From Lactobacillus sp. Sy-1 (lineage in GTDB: Bacteria > Bacillota > Bacilli > Lactobacillales > Lactobacillaceae): a stretch of DNA of 64,000 nt. The translations under genes and the position numbers were made by a program. Below, one piece after another: positions 24,603 through 38,200 of the stretch; positions within the stretch are counted from its first letter, which is position 1, and the number at the start of each line of letters is the position of its first letter. The stretch covers positions 558,001 to 622,000 of the forward strand of contig NZ_JACCIU010000001.1 in the NCBI RefSeq assembly GCF_019303535.1. The letters are read 5' to 3'. The notes under the pieces were generated by a model. The model was not told where the DNA came from. It ran no database searches and saw nothing but the letters and a program-made list of their open reading frames with translations.

Positions 24603-25502
24603 ATGGAAGGATTAACCACAACTACTAAGTTAAACAATGGAGTTGAAATGCCACGACTCGGAATGGGTGTTTGGAAGAGTGATAACACGACTGCTAAGCA
24701 TTCTGTGATCGAAGCTTTAAAGCATGGCTACCGGATGATTGATGTTGCTAAGCAATATGGAAATGAAGCCGGGACTGGAGAAGGAATTAAGGAAGGATTG
24801 GAAGCCCTTGGGATGAACCGCAAGGACCTCTTTGTGACTACCAAGATTTTCAATGGGGACCAAGGTTACGATTCAGTGCTCCACGCTTTTGAAGGTCAAT
24901 TAAAGCGTCTCCAGTTGACTTACGTGGATCTATTGTTAATCCACTGGCCAGTTGACGGCAAGTACATTGATACTTGGCAGGCCATGGAAAAGCTTTACCA
25001 TGATGGCAAGGTTCGTGCGATTGGGGTTTCGAACTTCAATAACGAAAGAATGGACGATTTATTAGCCCATGCGACCGTTACCCCAGCCGTTAACCAAATG
25101 GAATTTAATCCCGTTTGCCAAGATGTAGACATTATTAAGCATGATAATCACTTGGGAATCCAAGTGGAAGCCTGGTCACCACTTGGTGGCGGGGAATCAT
25201 TAAATAACCCTGAAATTAATAAGCTCGCTGAAAAGTACGGGAAGTCTGCAGCACAAGTTATCCTTCGTTGGGACTGGCAACGCGGGATTGTGACAATTCC
25301 AAAGTCTAGTCACGAAAAGCGAATCGTTCAAAATAGTGACATTTTCGACTTCGAACTTTCTGCTGAAGACGTGGAAACAATTAATAAATTAGATCAGGAC
25401 AAGCGTTCTTTGACTTACAACATGTTCCAGTGGCACAACCCTGATGGTGCTCCGGATGACGTTGATAAGTGGGATGACTCTCCTGTCAACTACAAAGATT
25501 AA
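24603..25502 (+). CDS. Aldo/keto reductase
   Basis: A 299-residue NADPH-dependent aldo/keto reductase of the diketogluconate-reductase-like group. The catalytic set is visible: Asp and Tyr in MIDVAKQYGNE, Lys in TTKIF and His in LLIHWP; the cofactor loop IPKSSHEKRI is near the C-terminus. The acidic end (WDDSPVNYKD) is typical of lactobacillal members. AGGAGGG precedes the ATG, and a terminator follows. The natural substrate cannot be told; small aldehydes and diketones are common for the family. Confidence 0.9.
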   Translation: MEGLTTTTKLNNGVEMPRLGMGVWKSDNTTAKHSVIEALKHGYRMIDVAKQYGNEAGTGEGIKEGLEALGMNRKDLFVTTKIFNGDQGYDSVLHAFEGQLKRLQLTYVDLLLIHWPVDGKYIDTWQAMEKLYHDGKVRAIGVSNFNNERMDDLLAHATVTPAVNQMEFNPVCQDVDIIKHDNHLGIQVEAWSPLGGGESLNNPEINKLAEKYGKSAAQVILRWDWQRGIVTIPKSSHEKRIVQNSDIFDFELSAEDVETINKLDQDKRSLTYNMFQWHNPDGAPDDVDKWDDSPVNYKD

Positions 25503-25516
25503 TTAAGAATCGAATC

Positions 25517-25555
25517 AAAAAGATCGGTAATTTAAATTTACTGGTCTTTTTTTTC
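25517..25555 (+). terminator. Terminator of the aldo/keto reductase gene
   Basis: A stem of about 11 bp with two weak pairs (AAAAGATCGGTAA with TTTACTGGTCTTTT) is followed by a run of eight T. Confidence 0.85.
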
Positions 25556-25589
25556 GTAATTAATAGTATAGTAGAAGGGAGGAACTAAC

Positions 25590-25745
25590 ATGGAACATAA
25601 AAACAAATCTGCACATCCTGATACGCATGGCTTTTTTCAAGATGTGGAATTACTAAAGGCTGATTTAAAGCGCATTAACGATCAATATCCAGACGACCCT
25701 GAGCGTGCAGCTGAAGAAGTAAGAAAGTTGTGGGAGTCAGAATAG
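25590..25745 (+). CDS. Small hypothetical protein, 51 residues
   Basis: A short charged frame with a strong ribosome binding site (GGGAGG, 7 nt before the ATG). It has a His/Lys-rich N-terminus and a helical, acidic C-terminal half (EEVRKLWESE). No signal peptide or known domain. The strong start signal and its place in a gap free of other genes support a real gene. A weak GC-rich hairpin follows at about 25751-25783. Confidence 0.65.
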   Translation: MEHKNKSAHPDTHGFFQDVELLKADLKRINDQYPDDPERAAEEVRKLWESE

Positions 25746-25817
25746 ATTAGGGCAGGGGGGCTTTCAAAAGAAGGCGCCCTTTGTTAATAAATTATTAATT
25801 TTAGATTAAATATAATG

Positions 25818-25847
25818 TTTCAAACCACCTTTCATTAGTGTTATGAT
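25818..25847 (+). promoter_or_regulatory. Promoter before the giant-protein locus
   Basis: TTTCAA (25818-25823), 18-bp spacer, TATGAT (25842-25847) with a TGT extension immediately upstream. It probably drives the 98-residue gene and the giant gene together, since no terminator separates them. Confidence 0.55.
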
Positions 25848-25927
25848 ATAAGGGAGTATTTATTAAAAGTGTTTAATGGGATATTTACCTTAAAAAATAA
25901 TTTATGTCGATAAAGGAAGTGGTAATT

Positions 25928-26224
25928 ATGACGGAAGAATTAAATAATAGTAGTGCTCACGTTAATAGTCGCCATCAAGCTGACTCTTCTAAATCAATGA
26001 CTCTAGCTGACAAACAAGCAGAGCTCCGCAAGTTCGTGTCGCTTTCTGATATTCAGTTACAAGCGCTCATCGACCGGATTTCTCCAGATGCTAGGAGCCG
26101 CAAGGTTATGCAAGAGGATTTAGCCAAACAAAGTAATCTCATGAAATCGCAGATTGAAAAAGTTACGTCCATTCAAGAAGCCGATCAGCTATACGAAAAG
26201 TTTGAAAACCAGTTCAAACAATAA
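25928..26224 (+). CDS. Hypothetical helical protein preceding the giant gene, 98 residues
   Basis: A soluble, mostly helical protein: a polar Ser/Asn/His-rich N-terminus (1-25) and two or three amphipathic helices (about 28-98) with Leu/Ile/Val heptad-like spacing. No signal peptide or recognised domain. The ATG at 25928 is chosen because AAAGGAAG lies about 8 nt upstream; an in-frame ATG at 25904 lacks a ribosome binding site. It lies 71 bp upstream of the giant gene on the same strand without a terminator between, so the two are probably co-transcribed. A role as a partner or assembly factor of the giant protein is only a guess from context. Confidence 0.7.
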   Translation: MTEELNNSSAHVNSRHQADSSKSMTLADKQAELRKFVSLSDIQLQALIDRISPDARSRKVMQEDLAKQSNLMKSQIEKVTSIQEADQLYEKFENQFKQ

Positions 26225-26295
26225 ACCGTGATACGTCATATTACTAAACTTATCGAATCAATTATCAATAACGTTAACAGGAAGGTGCAATACTT

Positions 26296-29200
26296 ATGGG
26301 ATCTGAAGCCAATCAAATAAATTCGTCAGCTAACAACACACTTTCAGCCGCTTCCAGTGCAGCGCTGGCTGGTTTTAGTGGTGTTGATAGCCAATATGGA
26401 GTGGCTGCTAAAAATTCAATTGACGCAATCGTTAAATCGATGGCTGTTGATATCCAAAATACCGATGTTTCTCAAACTCCGATCGTTGAGTCACTTACTT
26501 CAAAATCGGTTTCATTAATTAATTCAGCAGCACAACAAGTTGTTTTAGAATACGCTAAAGCAGCAATTTCAAACTCAGTTAAAATTGCCAACAATCGGGC
26601 CCAAGAATTGGACGACGTTGCTAAAAGTAGTGCAACGGTTGCAATTTCTTACTTTGCAGGTTCCGCATATGGAGAAGCATCTAATTATGCTACTCCATCG
26701 GAAGCAACTTCAGGAGTGAATGCGTTCACTGCTGCTATTAATAGTGCCATTAATAATGCAAACTTCTCATCTGCTAACGTCGTGGTTACCAAAGCCGCTG
26801 AATCACTTACTTCAAAGACTAATTTAATGCAAAGTACTGCCGCTGAAAAAGCCAGTCAAGCTATCGAAACGACTGCTAATCAAGTTATTAATGCAATTAA
26901 GACCCAGGCTGCGGACATTAACGCTGCGGATTCATTAGCCCAAAGTGGGGTCGAACAACTTGAATCATTAGCTAGCGAATCCGTTTTAACTTCCGCAAAT
27001 GCGGCCGTAGAAGACGCTTACCACCGCTTTAAGAATGATTTAGTGCAAGTGTCCGATGCAGTGGCTAAGGACGCCTTAGCCGCAATTGAAGACGTGTTAG
27101 CACCAGTTTACGATCAAATTGAATCTAACGTTGCCGAACCACTTAGTGCGAGTGCGGACGCAAGTAATGCGATTAGTTCAATGAGCCGGATTTTTACCAG
27201 CTATGGGAACAATTTAGTTTCAGCTGGGGTTAAGGAATACACTAGTTCGGCTTACGCCACGGTGGGCTACTTGAACGATGATGATTTGTTGACTGCCAAT
27301 AGCATGATTTCTAGTGTTGCGGACGATGTTTTATCTAGTGCTGATAGCATTAACACCAGTGCTGCTGATGCAGTAAATCGTTTTTATGGATTGATTCCAT
27401 ATGCATCACAATCAATTAAGTCGATTGCCGATGAAGTTAACATCCATTATGCTGCATCTGCATTAAGTACTGAATCTGCAAATGCTGGGGTCCGGGTGCA
27501 TCAAGTATCAACTGACTTAAAATCCACGTTTGCCAGTGCCGTTAGTTCTTATACTGATCAGGTACAAAGCCAGGTGCGGGGACTAGCTAGTCGTCCTGAC
27601 ATGCTGCAAAACACGCTTTATTCAGCAAGTAATGAAATTGATGCAATGGCTAATTCAGCAATTGCTTCCGACCCATACGCTTCTGCGTGTGCTTCCGTGG
27701 ATACCGCTTATTCTGAAGCTAATGACCAGTTAAACTTACTATCATCAGACGCAATTTGGAACGCTTCCAGTGCCGTAAACGTGGCAATTAAGGATGCGTA
27801 TCTTGCTGCTGATGCTAATCGCAATGACCAAGCCCAATTGAATCAAATTGGTGAGAAAATCTACAGTACCGTTTCCCAGGTTATCCATAGCTATGCAACT
27901 TCGGCAGCCTTTTCTCAACTAGCTGGTGCTTCCGCAGCAGCCAATTCCATGATTGAACAACTCAGTAACGTTGCTGATCAAAAGAGTGCCGCAGATCGCT
28001 TGAGCCAGATTCATGATGACGCTAAACGGGCGGTAGAAGTTGCCCCTAATATCCACTTGACTGCTAAGTCAGGGGTTAGCACGATTGAATCCGTGGCTGC
28101 TGACTTGATCAGCACTGACCCAACGGTTTCTGCATACTATGCGGTGCAAAATACGCTTAGTTCTGCTGCTGCCAAGGGAGTTTATCTCGACCAATTTAGT
28201 CACGATAACGCTACAAGTGAAGTTACTCGTGTGGCCAATTCTGCTAGTTCCGCCATCAATGAAGACATTGGGAATGCGAACGCCTTAAGCAAGGATGTTG
28301 ACCAGGCTTCTTTAGCTGCGGATGAAATTATTAACCGCTATAACGTTAATTCAGCTCAGTCTGCAATGAACGAACTAGCAAGTAGTGCTAAGCACGATAT
28401 GCGCAATATTGCTGACGATACGGTTTCATTCCAAGCTTCCAGTGCGGTTACTTCAATTCGGGTATCATTAACTGCAACCCTTAACCGGGCTTCAGACCGA
28501 CTTTCTACCATTTCTTTAGCGATGAGTTCTGCTAACTCATCCATCGATAGTATCACCGCTCGTTACGTGGGGGCTGATATCGCTGCAGCTGCTTATTCCA
28601 AGGTGGATTCAGTTGTCGCTGCTGCCACTTCTGCGGCCGCTGAATTTGATGAAAGCAACCAGGGCAATGCTGATAGCGAGGTTGCCAAACAACTCGATAG
28701 TACCTACAAGGAATTAGCCACCACTCGTGATCATAATGGAGTGGCTTCACAAGCTAGCCAAACCATCTACTCGGTATTGAATCGTTACACGTTATCATAC
28801 ACTAGCGTTGCATTTAGTAGCGCTACCAGTTCTGCCCAGTCCGAGCTAGACTCCTATGGCGTCTTAGACGGTGATGCTACTAATCAAATCCATCAATACA
28901 TTCAGTCTGCATCTGAAAACATCAAGAAGGATGCGCGCCTTTCTGACGTCGTTTTATTAGACCTTAGAAATGGACTTTCCGCGGTTGATTCATATGTTAA
29001 TCACTTAATCAGTAGTAATTCCAATGCATCTGCAATTAGAGCGGTTGAAAGTTATGCAACCGAATTAGTAGCTGATCGCTCAGCTGCTAATTTTGATTTT
29101 GCTAACTTTAGTAGTGCTGTTACCAAGACCACTGCGACTAATTGCTCAACCATTCGGGCGGTCGAAGATAAAGCAACCATTGATCAATTAGTGGACGTTA

Positions 29201-32200
29201 CCGGGACTGAAAATACGGAACATTTCAAGAGCAACGTGGCTGATTCCGCAATTACTGCGGTGTCCTTAGTTGCCGATGATGTGCGGACTAAGCTGACCCA
29301 GGCTAGTTTGACTGCTGATTCCACGATTAATCAATTGGTGGATAAGTACGTTACCTTAATTAAAAAGGACGCTGAAGAGTCTAAGTTTGCCGATCTTGAT
29401 AGTAAGAACGGGATTCGTGCGCTTAAGCGATTATTCGCAACCACCGTTAACGATCACCCAAAGGTGGCCCAAGTTTATCGAATCGATTCATTAGTTAGTT
29501 CTGCCAATTCAATGGCAGTAAACTACATTTCTGATTCAGCAGACGTAGCATTGAGTCGGGACCTTTACCGGGCGGCAAGCAGTGCTAAGTTAACAATCAA
29601 TAGTGCTGATAACGACCTTCAAGTATCGAACGCTGCTGATGATGCAAATAACACGATTAATTCAATCGTTAATTCGCATATCGCAGCTAGTGCATTAGAA
29701 ACAATCGAATCTGCTACGATGGTTTCCATCGATGATGTTGCCGACATTAAGAACTCCGGTAAGTTAATCGATGCGCAAAATGAAATTCATTCGATGGCGC
29801 AAGATGGGTTTGACTTAATCCGGGCTGATGAAGCCAAGCCAACCGTTGTAAATACCGACGTTAGAAATACCATTAATAATTTGAACTCCATGGCCCAGGC
29901 CGCAATCGGTGATGACTCTACCGCCGCTGCCCTTAGCCAAGTTCATTCCATGGCTAATAGTGCTAAGTCCAGCGTTTCACTTGAAAATAGTTCGGCTGCG
30001 CTTAATTTTGATAGCTCCGTTGCAAAGTTAGTTAATCAATCGACTAATGTGATTACTAGCGACAAGGGTGAATCATTAATTGCGCCTGAATTAACCACGC
30101 TTAAGCAGGATTTAGACCAGTTAGCAGACCGATTTAAGCTTGATTCTGTTAACGCTAAAATTACTGACGCTGCAGATAATGCCAAGCTTCAATTTGACAT
30201 GCTTCGTGGCGCCGATAAACTCACGTTAATTAGTCAGCTGGATGCGCTGGTTGACGGTTCTGAAGAATTATTCAAGACCGATTTAAACTCCCCAGCAGCC
30301 TTAAAGACCGACATTAATAACGTTTTATTTAGTCTGCGTGAATTTGTTGATGCGACGATTTCCAATAATCGCTTTGCAACCGCTAAGTACGACTTAAACT
30401 CAGCATTATCATCTGCTGATAGTACTGCTGCAAAGTTATCCGGAAGCATCGCTGCCAACTTAAATAGTGACATCGCTAGTGCCGACCATGAATTTTCTGA
30501 GCAGCTGAGTTTTGCTGATGATGACAATGTTCAATCAGCTGCTAGTTCAGCAGTCAATGCGCTTGGAACGACCGTTAATAACTACGTTGCGACCTATGCT
30601 AATGAAATGATTAATAACGCTGCTGCAAAGCTCTTTGCTAGTGCACGCACGTACCAAGGAATTAATCGGACGGCGCTTGAAAATAACTTTAATACCATCT
30701 TAGAGAAGGCTACTAATACGATTCAAAGTGATAGTAGCGATATTTCACTTGCCGTATTGGATGCCAAAAACGCAATCAATGCTCTATACAATGAATTTAG
30801 GGATGTTGTTACTGCTAATGGTGAATCTAAATATCAATACACCCTTAATAATTTGAAGCGTTCTGCAGTTGCTGCTGCTGGATCAATGGATAGTTTTACG
30901 GCTGCTAACATGGCCAGTGCGTTAAACAGCACTGCAATTGCTGCCAGTGGCCATTCTAACGTGGCCAGCGCTCAAATGAGTAGCGTTGTGAACGCCTACC
31001 ATGCTTCTAACGCGCAATCTGAGGTGGTTGCCGCAGCAACGGCTGCTCACCGTCAGGTTCTCCAACTCAGTAACGTTACCAAAATTAGTACTTCTGCTGC
31101 CATTAATAACGTGGTGGCTTCAACTAGCTCTGAAATCAACGCTGATGTTCAAGAAGCGAAGTTTACCAGCTTGGATGCTAAGGATGGAATTGTTGCCATC
31201 AACAAGATTCTGGATTCCGCAATTGCTGATGACTTCCGGGCTTCAACCAATAGTTTTGCTGCCAGTGCCACTAGTGCGGCTTTTAACCGTTTAGGCTCAT
31301 TAGATTCGCACACGTCACTAGTTGCTTCCAATCAAATTCAACAAATTGTTGATCGGGCCGCTAGTAACAACCAAGCTCCCCGTTCACTAGCTCATGAAAT
31401 TAACCAAGTAGCAAATGAATATCTAATTCAATCCGCTACCAGTGCGGTAAGTGCAGCTGCTGATTCAGTTCGGGACCAATTAAAAACCAATTCTGATCGT
31501 TCAACCATCATTAGTGAAATTAAAAAGATTGTTGATGACACCAATCAAAAAGTACGGGTGGATGTTGAAAATCCGGCTTATCTTTCACTAGATATCGATA
31601 ATGGAATAGCTGCATTGAACGGCTTAGTCGCTGAATTCCAAGACGATAAGGTTGCTGCTATCAGTGCTGAAATCAACTCTTCAGCTAGTGATTTGAACCA
31701 AATTGTTACGGCTGATGAATTGGCTAAGACCAACATCAGCAGTGCTGCTGCCAGTGTTGCGCGGATTGCAGCTAAGAATATCGCAAACGTTATTTCTGAC
31801 TCTAATGCTGTGGCTGCGTTTACCAATTCCGCTGCTAACCAATTTGACGACATTCGGCGTTCCTACTTTGCGAGTTCAGCAAATAACACGATCGAAAGCG
31901 CCGTTGTTAGTGCCAAGTCACACGCTGCCGTAATTGCTGATCCTAATAATCTAGACCGAATCAACGCCCAATTTAGTGGGGTGGCTGAAAGCTTTAAGCA
32001 GCTAGTAAGTAGTGATGCAATTAGCTCCAGCCTAGCTTCATTGGATGCTGATAATGCTGTTCTAGAAATTAACCGCATCGCTTCACAAGCGGTTGATGAT
32101 AGTCCGGTTGCTTCCACTAAGTATGCTGTAAGCAGTGCAGTTAGTGCTGCATTCAGTAACGCTACTTTAATGACGCGTAGCCAAAGCGATAACTATGAAA

Positions 32201-35200
32201 GTGCAATGGCTAAGGTGGTTGCACCAATTGATAGCATCAATAGCCAGGCTAGTTCTGGATTAGGGAGCCTCGTTGACTCCGTAATGAGTGGACTATCTTC
32301 TGTTGCTAACCAATATTATGGTCAGTGGGCTACTAGTGCAGTGAGCCAAGCTGCCGATGATTTATTTACAGCTGCTGGTCACTACAATGGCGATGTTGCT
32401 AGTGAAGCTGCTTCACTAGCTACCAAGTATCAATCCGAGTTCAGTAGCCAGTTTGAACGTGATTACAGCGATGCTGATTTGATCGTCTTAGATGCTCAAA
32501 ATGCGGTTAAGTCGATTAATTCAGCTGCTTCCGAAGCCGCTTATAACGACTCGATTGCGTTTGCAAACGCTGCAATTAGTGACCAAATCAGTAGTGCTAA
32601 TTCCGTGTTGACCCAATTGAACGGCCATACTGATAGCACCGCTGACATGCAAATGGATAGTGTTGCCAACCAGGCGAACGAAAAACTAGGCTCCGTTTAC
32701 AGTAACTTGAATGCTGTAATGATGGTAATTAACTCTGCTTCCGGAGCAATGAATGACATCGCAAACTTTGTAATCGTTAGTTCTGCACATTCAGCAGTGG
32801 GCAGCGTTGCCGATTCACTAATGGTGCGGGCGGTTGAATTAACCGATGGAGATAAGCAATCCACCTTAATTAGTTCGGTTAAGAACACCGTTGATACGCT
32901 TGATAACACGATTGATGCCCATTCTAACTACCCAGTTTCAGTTTCCATGGCTGCTGAGAGTGGAATGCATTCCCTCGCCGACAGTATGTTTGAAGAATTC
33001 AAACAAAACCGTTCGGCAAGCGCTGAAATTGCTTTGCAATCATTAGCTTCTTCAGCTGCAACTCAAGTCGGGGATTTGGATTCCTTCGCAAGTGCGAACT
33101 TCAGTAGTGCTGTTGGTAGCATTAGTCGGCGGACGAATGCTTATTTGGCTGATCAATTTAACAGCCCCAAGCGGGTGGAGTCAGAAATTAAGTACGCCGG
33201 AAAGGCAATCAAAAAGCTGATTCAAAATGCCATTGCGGATTCCGCAAATGCGTCTGTTGATAGTGAAGCTGCGTTGATTAAGGAACAGTTACCAACGATT
33301 GCGGATGAAGAACTCAGAAGCAGTGTTACCAGTGAAGTTGACGAACACTTGACCAAGGCTCAATTCATGATCAAGAGTGATGCTTTTGATTATCAATTAG
33401 CGAGCCTAGATGCTTATAACACAGGCGTTTCTATCAACTCCATTGCTAGTTCAGCATTTCGGGCTGACTCTACCGCTGCTCAGTCACTAGCTAACCGCAG
33501 TGCGCTTTATTCAGCACACGCTAAGATTGGTTCACTAAGCGGTCTCCAATCAGTTACGTTTGATAGTCAAATTGCTGATTTAAATACCAGTAAACCAGCT
33601 GAATACCAACGTGAATTAGACTCAATCGCGAGTGAATTCATTAAGGATTCTGCTGAAACCAAGTTGAACACGACCCTGGCTAGCGCTAGTGTGCGTGCAA
33701 ACGTAGTTAGTGATACCACCAGTAAAAATAATTTAATTCAAGCAATTACTCAGCGAGCTGAACAGGCAAGTATGGCAATTCAAATTGATGCTCAAAACGC
33801 TAAATTTGCTTCCCTAGATGCAAATAATGCTACGAGTACCATCTCTTCAATGGTAAATGAAGCCATTGAACGAGATTCAGTTGCCTCAGCTAGCGTCATG
33901 ATTCAAAAGGCTGCCGATTCAGTGATTGCCCGGATGGGTTCATTGGCTAGTGACCAACAAATCCGCTTTAACAAGCAGGTTGATGGGATTACTAGCAATG
34001 CCAATACTTCGTTGATTGGCCCATTCGCTGATAAAAATAATGTAATTAGCCAGGCCAGCACCCAGATTGAAAACCTTGCAAATGCTTACTTATTAAGTTC
34101 TGCCTATAGCGCAGTTGATGAGTTGGCTTCTTCAGCGAGCGTTCAAACCGCTGACCTTTCAGTTAATGATTCGTTAAGTGTAAAGACTTATATTGACAGT
34201 GCGTTAAGCTCTGCCGACTCACAAATTAGTGCCCACAGTGCTTCTGATTCATTGATTGCCGATGCGGTTAATGATGCTAATAATACGGTGGAAAACCTTG
34301 CCAGTGCTGCGGTTAATAATTCACCAATGGCAGCAGCTAAGCACAGTTTAGCCTCCGTTCGAAGTAGTGCGACTGTAATTGCTAGTTCATTAAGTGGGCG
34401 CAATGCTGCTAACTTCAGTAGTGCAATTGCGAGCGTTAACGTTCAAGCAATTGATAGTTTCACTGCCGACGATGCGACTGCTAACCAACAGGCATTGCAA
34501 AGCGCTGCTCAATTGATGAGAAACATCTCTAACTTCCATGCTGCCAAGGGGGCTCTTGGTCAGATCATGGATGCTGCGAGTGCTGCTGAAACTAAAATTA
34601 ATCGGATGGCTGATGATGATAAGCGGAACACGGCATTAACTGATATTGCTAACACAATTGATGAATACCGGCTTAGAATTCAAAATGATACCGATAATCT
34701 TAAGTTAATTAACTTGGATGTTATTAATGGCCAAAATGAATTAGCAAACGTAGCTAATAATGCCATTAAGGCTGATGAGGTTGCTAAGGCGCTTGCTGAT
34801 CTTGACAGCCACGCCAACACCGTTGCTTCAGGTGCCGCTAACTTTAGTTCACTAGCCAGTGCTAACTTAAGTAGTGCTGTGAATGACTTGACCAGCACGG
34901 CGGTTAACGACATGGTTTCCGTTAAGAACGACCCCGCTGCAATTAAGGGCGTTCAAGAATCTGCTGAACAAAAAATCAATCAGCTCTTTAATAGCTATGT
35001 TACTGATTCAGCAGTTTCAGAATTGGATTCCATGCGTGCCCAATTGAAACACCGCATTGGGGATATTCAAGTTGCTTCAGTTGCTAATGAAATCAACACC
35101 CACTTGAACGCATTCCAGAGTAGCGTTGCTAGTCAGGTCGCAAAGGATGCCCACTCTAAGGCGTTTGTTGACCTAGACTTGCGGAATGCTAATTCATACA

Positions 35201-38200
35201 TGAATAGTTTTGCCGATAGCAACGTTCAAAGAGATGTGATTGCCAGTGCCGCTTATGATATTCAAGGGCTGATTACGGCTGCTAATAGTCGGGCTCAGCA
35301 CTTATCAGGAAGCGCTGCTGATAACTTCAGTAGTGCCATTAATAGTGTGTCTAGACAGGCAACTCACGCTGCTAGTGGGGTTAGTGATTATCGGACGTTA
35401 GATACCATCATTTCTGCTACTGATAAAGAAGTTAGTTCGACGGTTGGGAACTACCTAGTGGCTTCAGCGTATGCTAAGCTCTCAACGGTTACTAGTGAAG
35501 CTAGTGCTGCCATGAACTATGTTGATGGTCAAACTAAGATGGATGCGAATAAGGCGGTTAATTCAGTGGCTAACTCCGCTGCTCAGTTAATCCACGGGGA
35601 TTCCACCGATGACCAACTGATTAGTCTAGACGTTAAAGAGGGAATCCAAGCGATTACTTCCATCACTAACTCAGTGGTTGCGAGTCAACCATTTGCGAGT
35701 GCCCATTCAGTAGTTGCCCACACCGCTAGTGTTGCTATGCAAAGGGTGGGAAGCTTAAGTTCATTCGCCTCCGCAAACCTCAGTAGTGCCATGAACCGCT
35801 TTAAGAATGAAGCCCACGCAAGCATGACTTCATTCGGTGCTGACGAAGCTGCAATTGACTCGGTTCAAAATGAATTTGTGGAATCAATTAACGATGTGGC
35901 CAATAGCTACGTTGCTAGTTCTGCTTCTGAATTAATTACCCATGCAACTGACTCTGCTTATAACGTTATTAATCAATTTAATAACTCAGAAGCTACTTCT
36001 ACTGCTAATGAAACCATTGATAATACGCTTAATACCGTTGCGGATAACTTTGCTAAGGACAGTAATAATGCTTCATTGATGGCATTGGATGCTGCAAATG
36101 CAATTGATTCAATTCGTTCTGCCGCTCAATTCATTACGACTACCGACGAAGTAATTTCTGGAAACGTTTCAGTTCGGAGTGCTGCTGACTCTGCATATTC
36201 AGCAACCGCTGGATTAGGGCGCCCAACTCAATTAAATAAACAAATTAAAACCGTCATTGCGGACACTACCGGGCGCTTTGCTAATGGCGAAGACGTTGAT
36301 ATGGTTGTTAAAAATGCCAATCGTGACATCAACAAGTACGTTAGTGAGTTTGTTAATACCACTGCTGAAATCAAGTTAACTCAATTAATTGGTGAAGCAC
36401 AGACCCGTTTAGGACGGCTCCTAGATGGCACTGAATATAACTTTGCTGTTGATCGAATTAAGGAATTCACTAATAACGCTAGAAAAACAATTCAAAAGGA
36501 TGCTTACAGTGGAGAGTTAATCACCCTTGACCTAGTAAACATTGAACGTGAATTGAGTGCATTAGAAAATAAGATCATTAGTGAAAACCGCCTGGCAACT
36601 GCTTTAAATGCAGTTGATAATCATGCGAGTGCAGCCGTTAATAACCCATATCTATCAACTGCTGATGATCACTACTTGAACTTTAGTAGTGCTGTGAACT
36701 CAGTTGTGCGGGACTTTGATGCTGATGATGATCAAGTGGAAACTAATAATGCCTTTAGCCAAATTGATAGTCTTTCACAATCATATGCGGCTAGTCAGGC
36801 CGTTAACTTCCTATCAGTTCAAATTAGTAATTTAGATACGCAGGTTCGCGACCTCAGTAACTTTGTTACTCAATCGTCTGCTTACAGTGCAATTCATGAA
36901 ATTGCTAGTCAAGCAGTAATTAACATCCGGAGTGATAATGCTGACTTTGGTGCGGTTTCATTAGACGCAGATAATGCAATTAGTTCTGCAAATGCAATCC
37001 TTGCCAGTGCCGTTTCCAACGACTCAATCGCAGCTGCTAAGCGCAACGTTAGTTCGGTTTACTCAGAAGCTGCCAGTTTTGCGACCCGCTTAAGTTGGAA
37101 TGACTCGGTTGAGTTTAGTATGGCGATTGCTAGTCAAGATGCTAAGACCTCCTTTGGGACGGATGCTAATAATGCATCACTAGAAGTGGCGACCGAAAGT
37201 TTTGTTCGGAGCCTTGCCAATAGCTACGTTGCTAGTTATGCCAACTCATCCATTAGTGATACTGCTAGTAAAGCAATTGCAGACCTTCGGAACATATCTG
37301 ATTCCGAAGCTAAATCAACCTACGTAGGCACGATTAAAAACGTGGTTCGTGAAATTACGAACACGATTGCATCCGATACTGCCAGTCAAGATCTGGTTAA
37401 TATTGATGTCCAAAATGGGATCAATATGATTAACAGTCTGGCAGACTCAATGGTTAGAAATGATCCAACTGCTGCTGGTCAATACATCATCGCTAGTGCT
37501 GCTAGTTCAGCATTTGATGGGATGGCTAGTGGCAATGCCTTGGATGAAGCTAACTTCACCAGTGCCATTAATAGTGTGGCTGCCCAGGCTAGTTTATCAG
37601 TGAGCCTGGTTAGTAAGAACCTCGGATTAGTTAATCGGGCTGCTACTTCATCCACCAACAAGATGAACCGGTTAGCCGTTAACTACCGGAACTCACTTGC
37701 CCAGGCTAGTTTGAGTAGCGTCTTTACCTCAGCTAGCGCCACCGTTGATTACTTTAGCAATGAACAGACTAGAAATAGTGTCATGGCGGAAATCAATTCT
37801 GCAAACGAATACTTCAGTTCTTTAATTAGCGCTGATGCTTACAGTGCTGATTATGTTGACTTAGACCTTGAAAACGGGATTAGTAAAATTAATCGGACAG
37901 TTGATAGTTCTGCTGACTTTGATACCGCAGTTAAAATTCGCTTACAGCTAGCTTCAACAGCTGATCAAGCTAGTTTCAGACTATCATCGTTAAGCTCAAG
38001 TGTAAGTGCTAACTTCACTAGTGCTGCGCAGAAGGTTACTTCTCAAACGAATGGAATTATTTCATACGCTAATAGTGACGTAAACCTAGTTTCAGCTGCT
38101 ACTAGTTCTACAACAACGACGTTGCTCAGCTTAGCTGACAGCTACATGGCTAGTTCTGCTACGTCTGCAATTGATTCAATCGTGGCCACTACTAAGGACC

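Noticed and set aside
25928-26300. The 98-residue gene as a frameshifted N-terminus of the giant protein carrying a signal peptide
   Set aside because: It has no hydrophobic segment, ends in a normal stop and is followed by 71 bp with a separate ribosome binding site and start.
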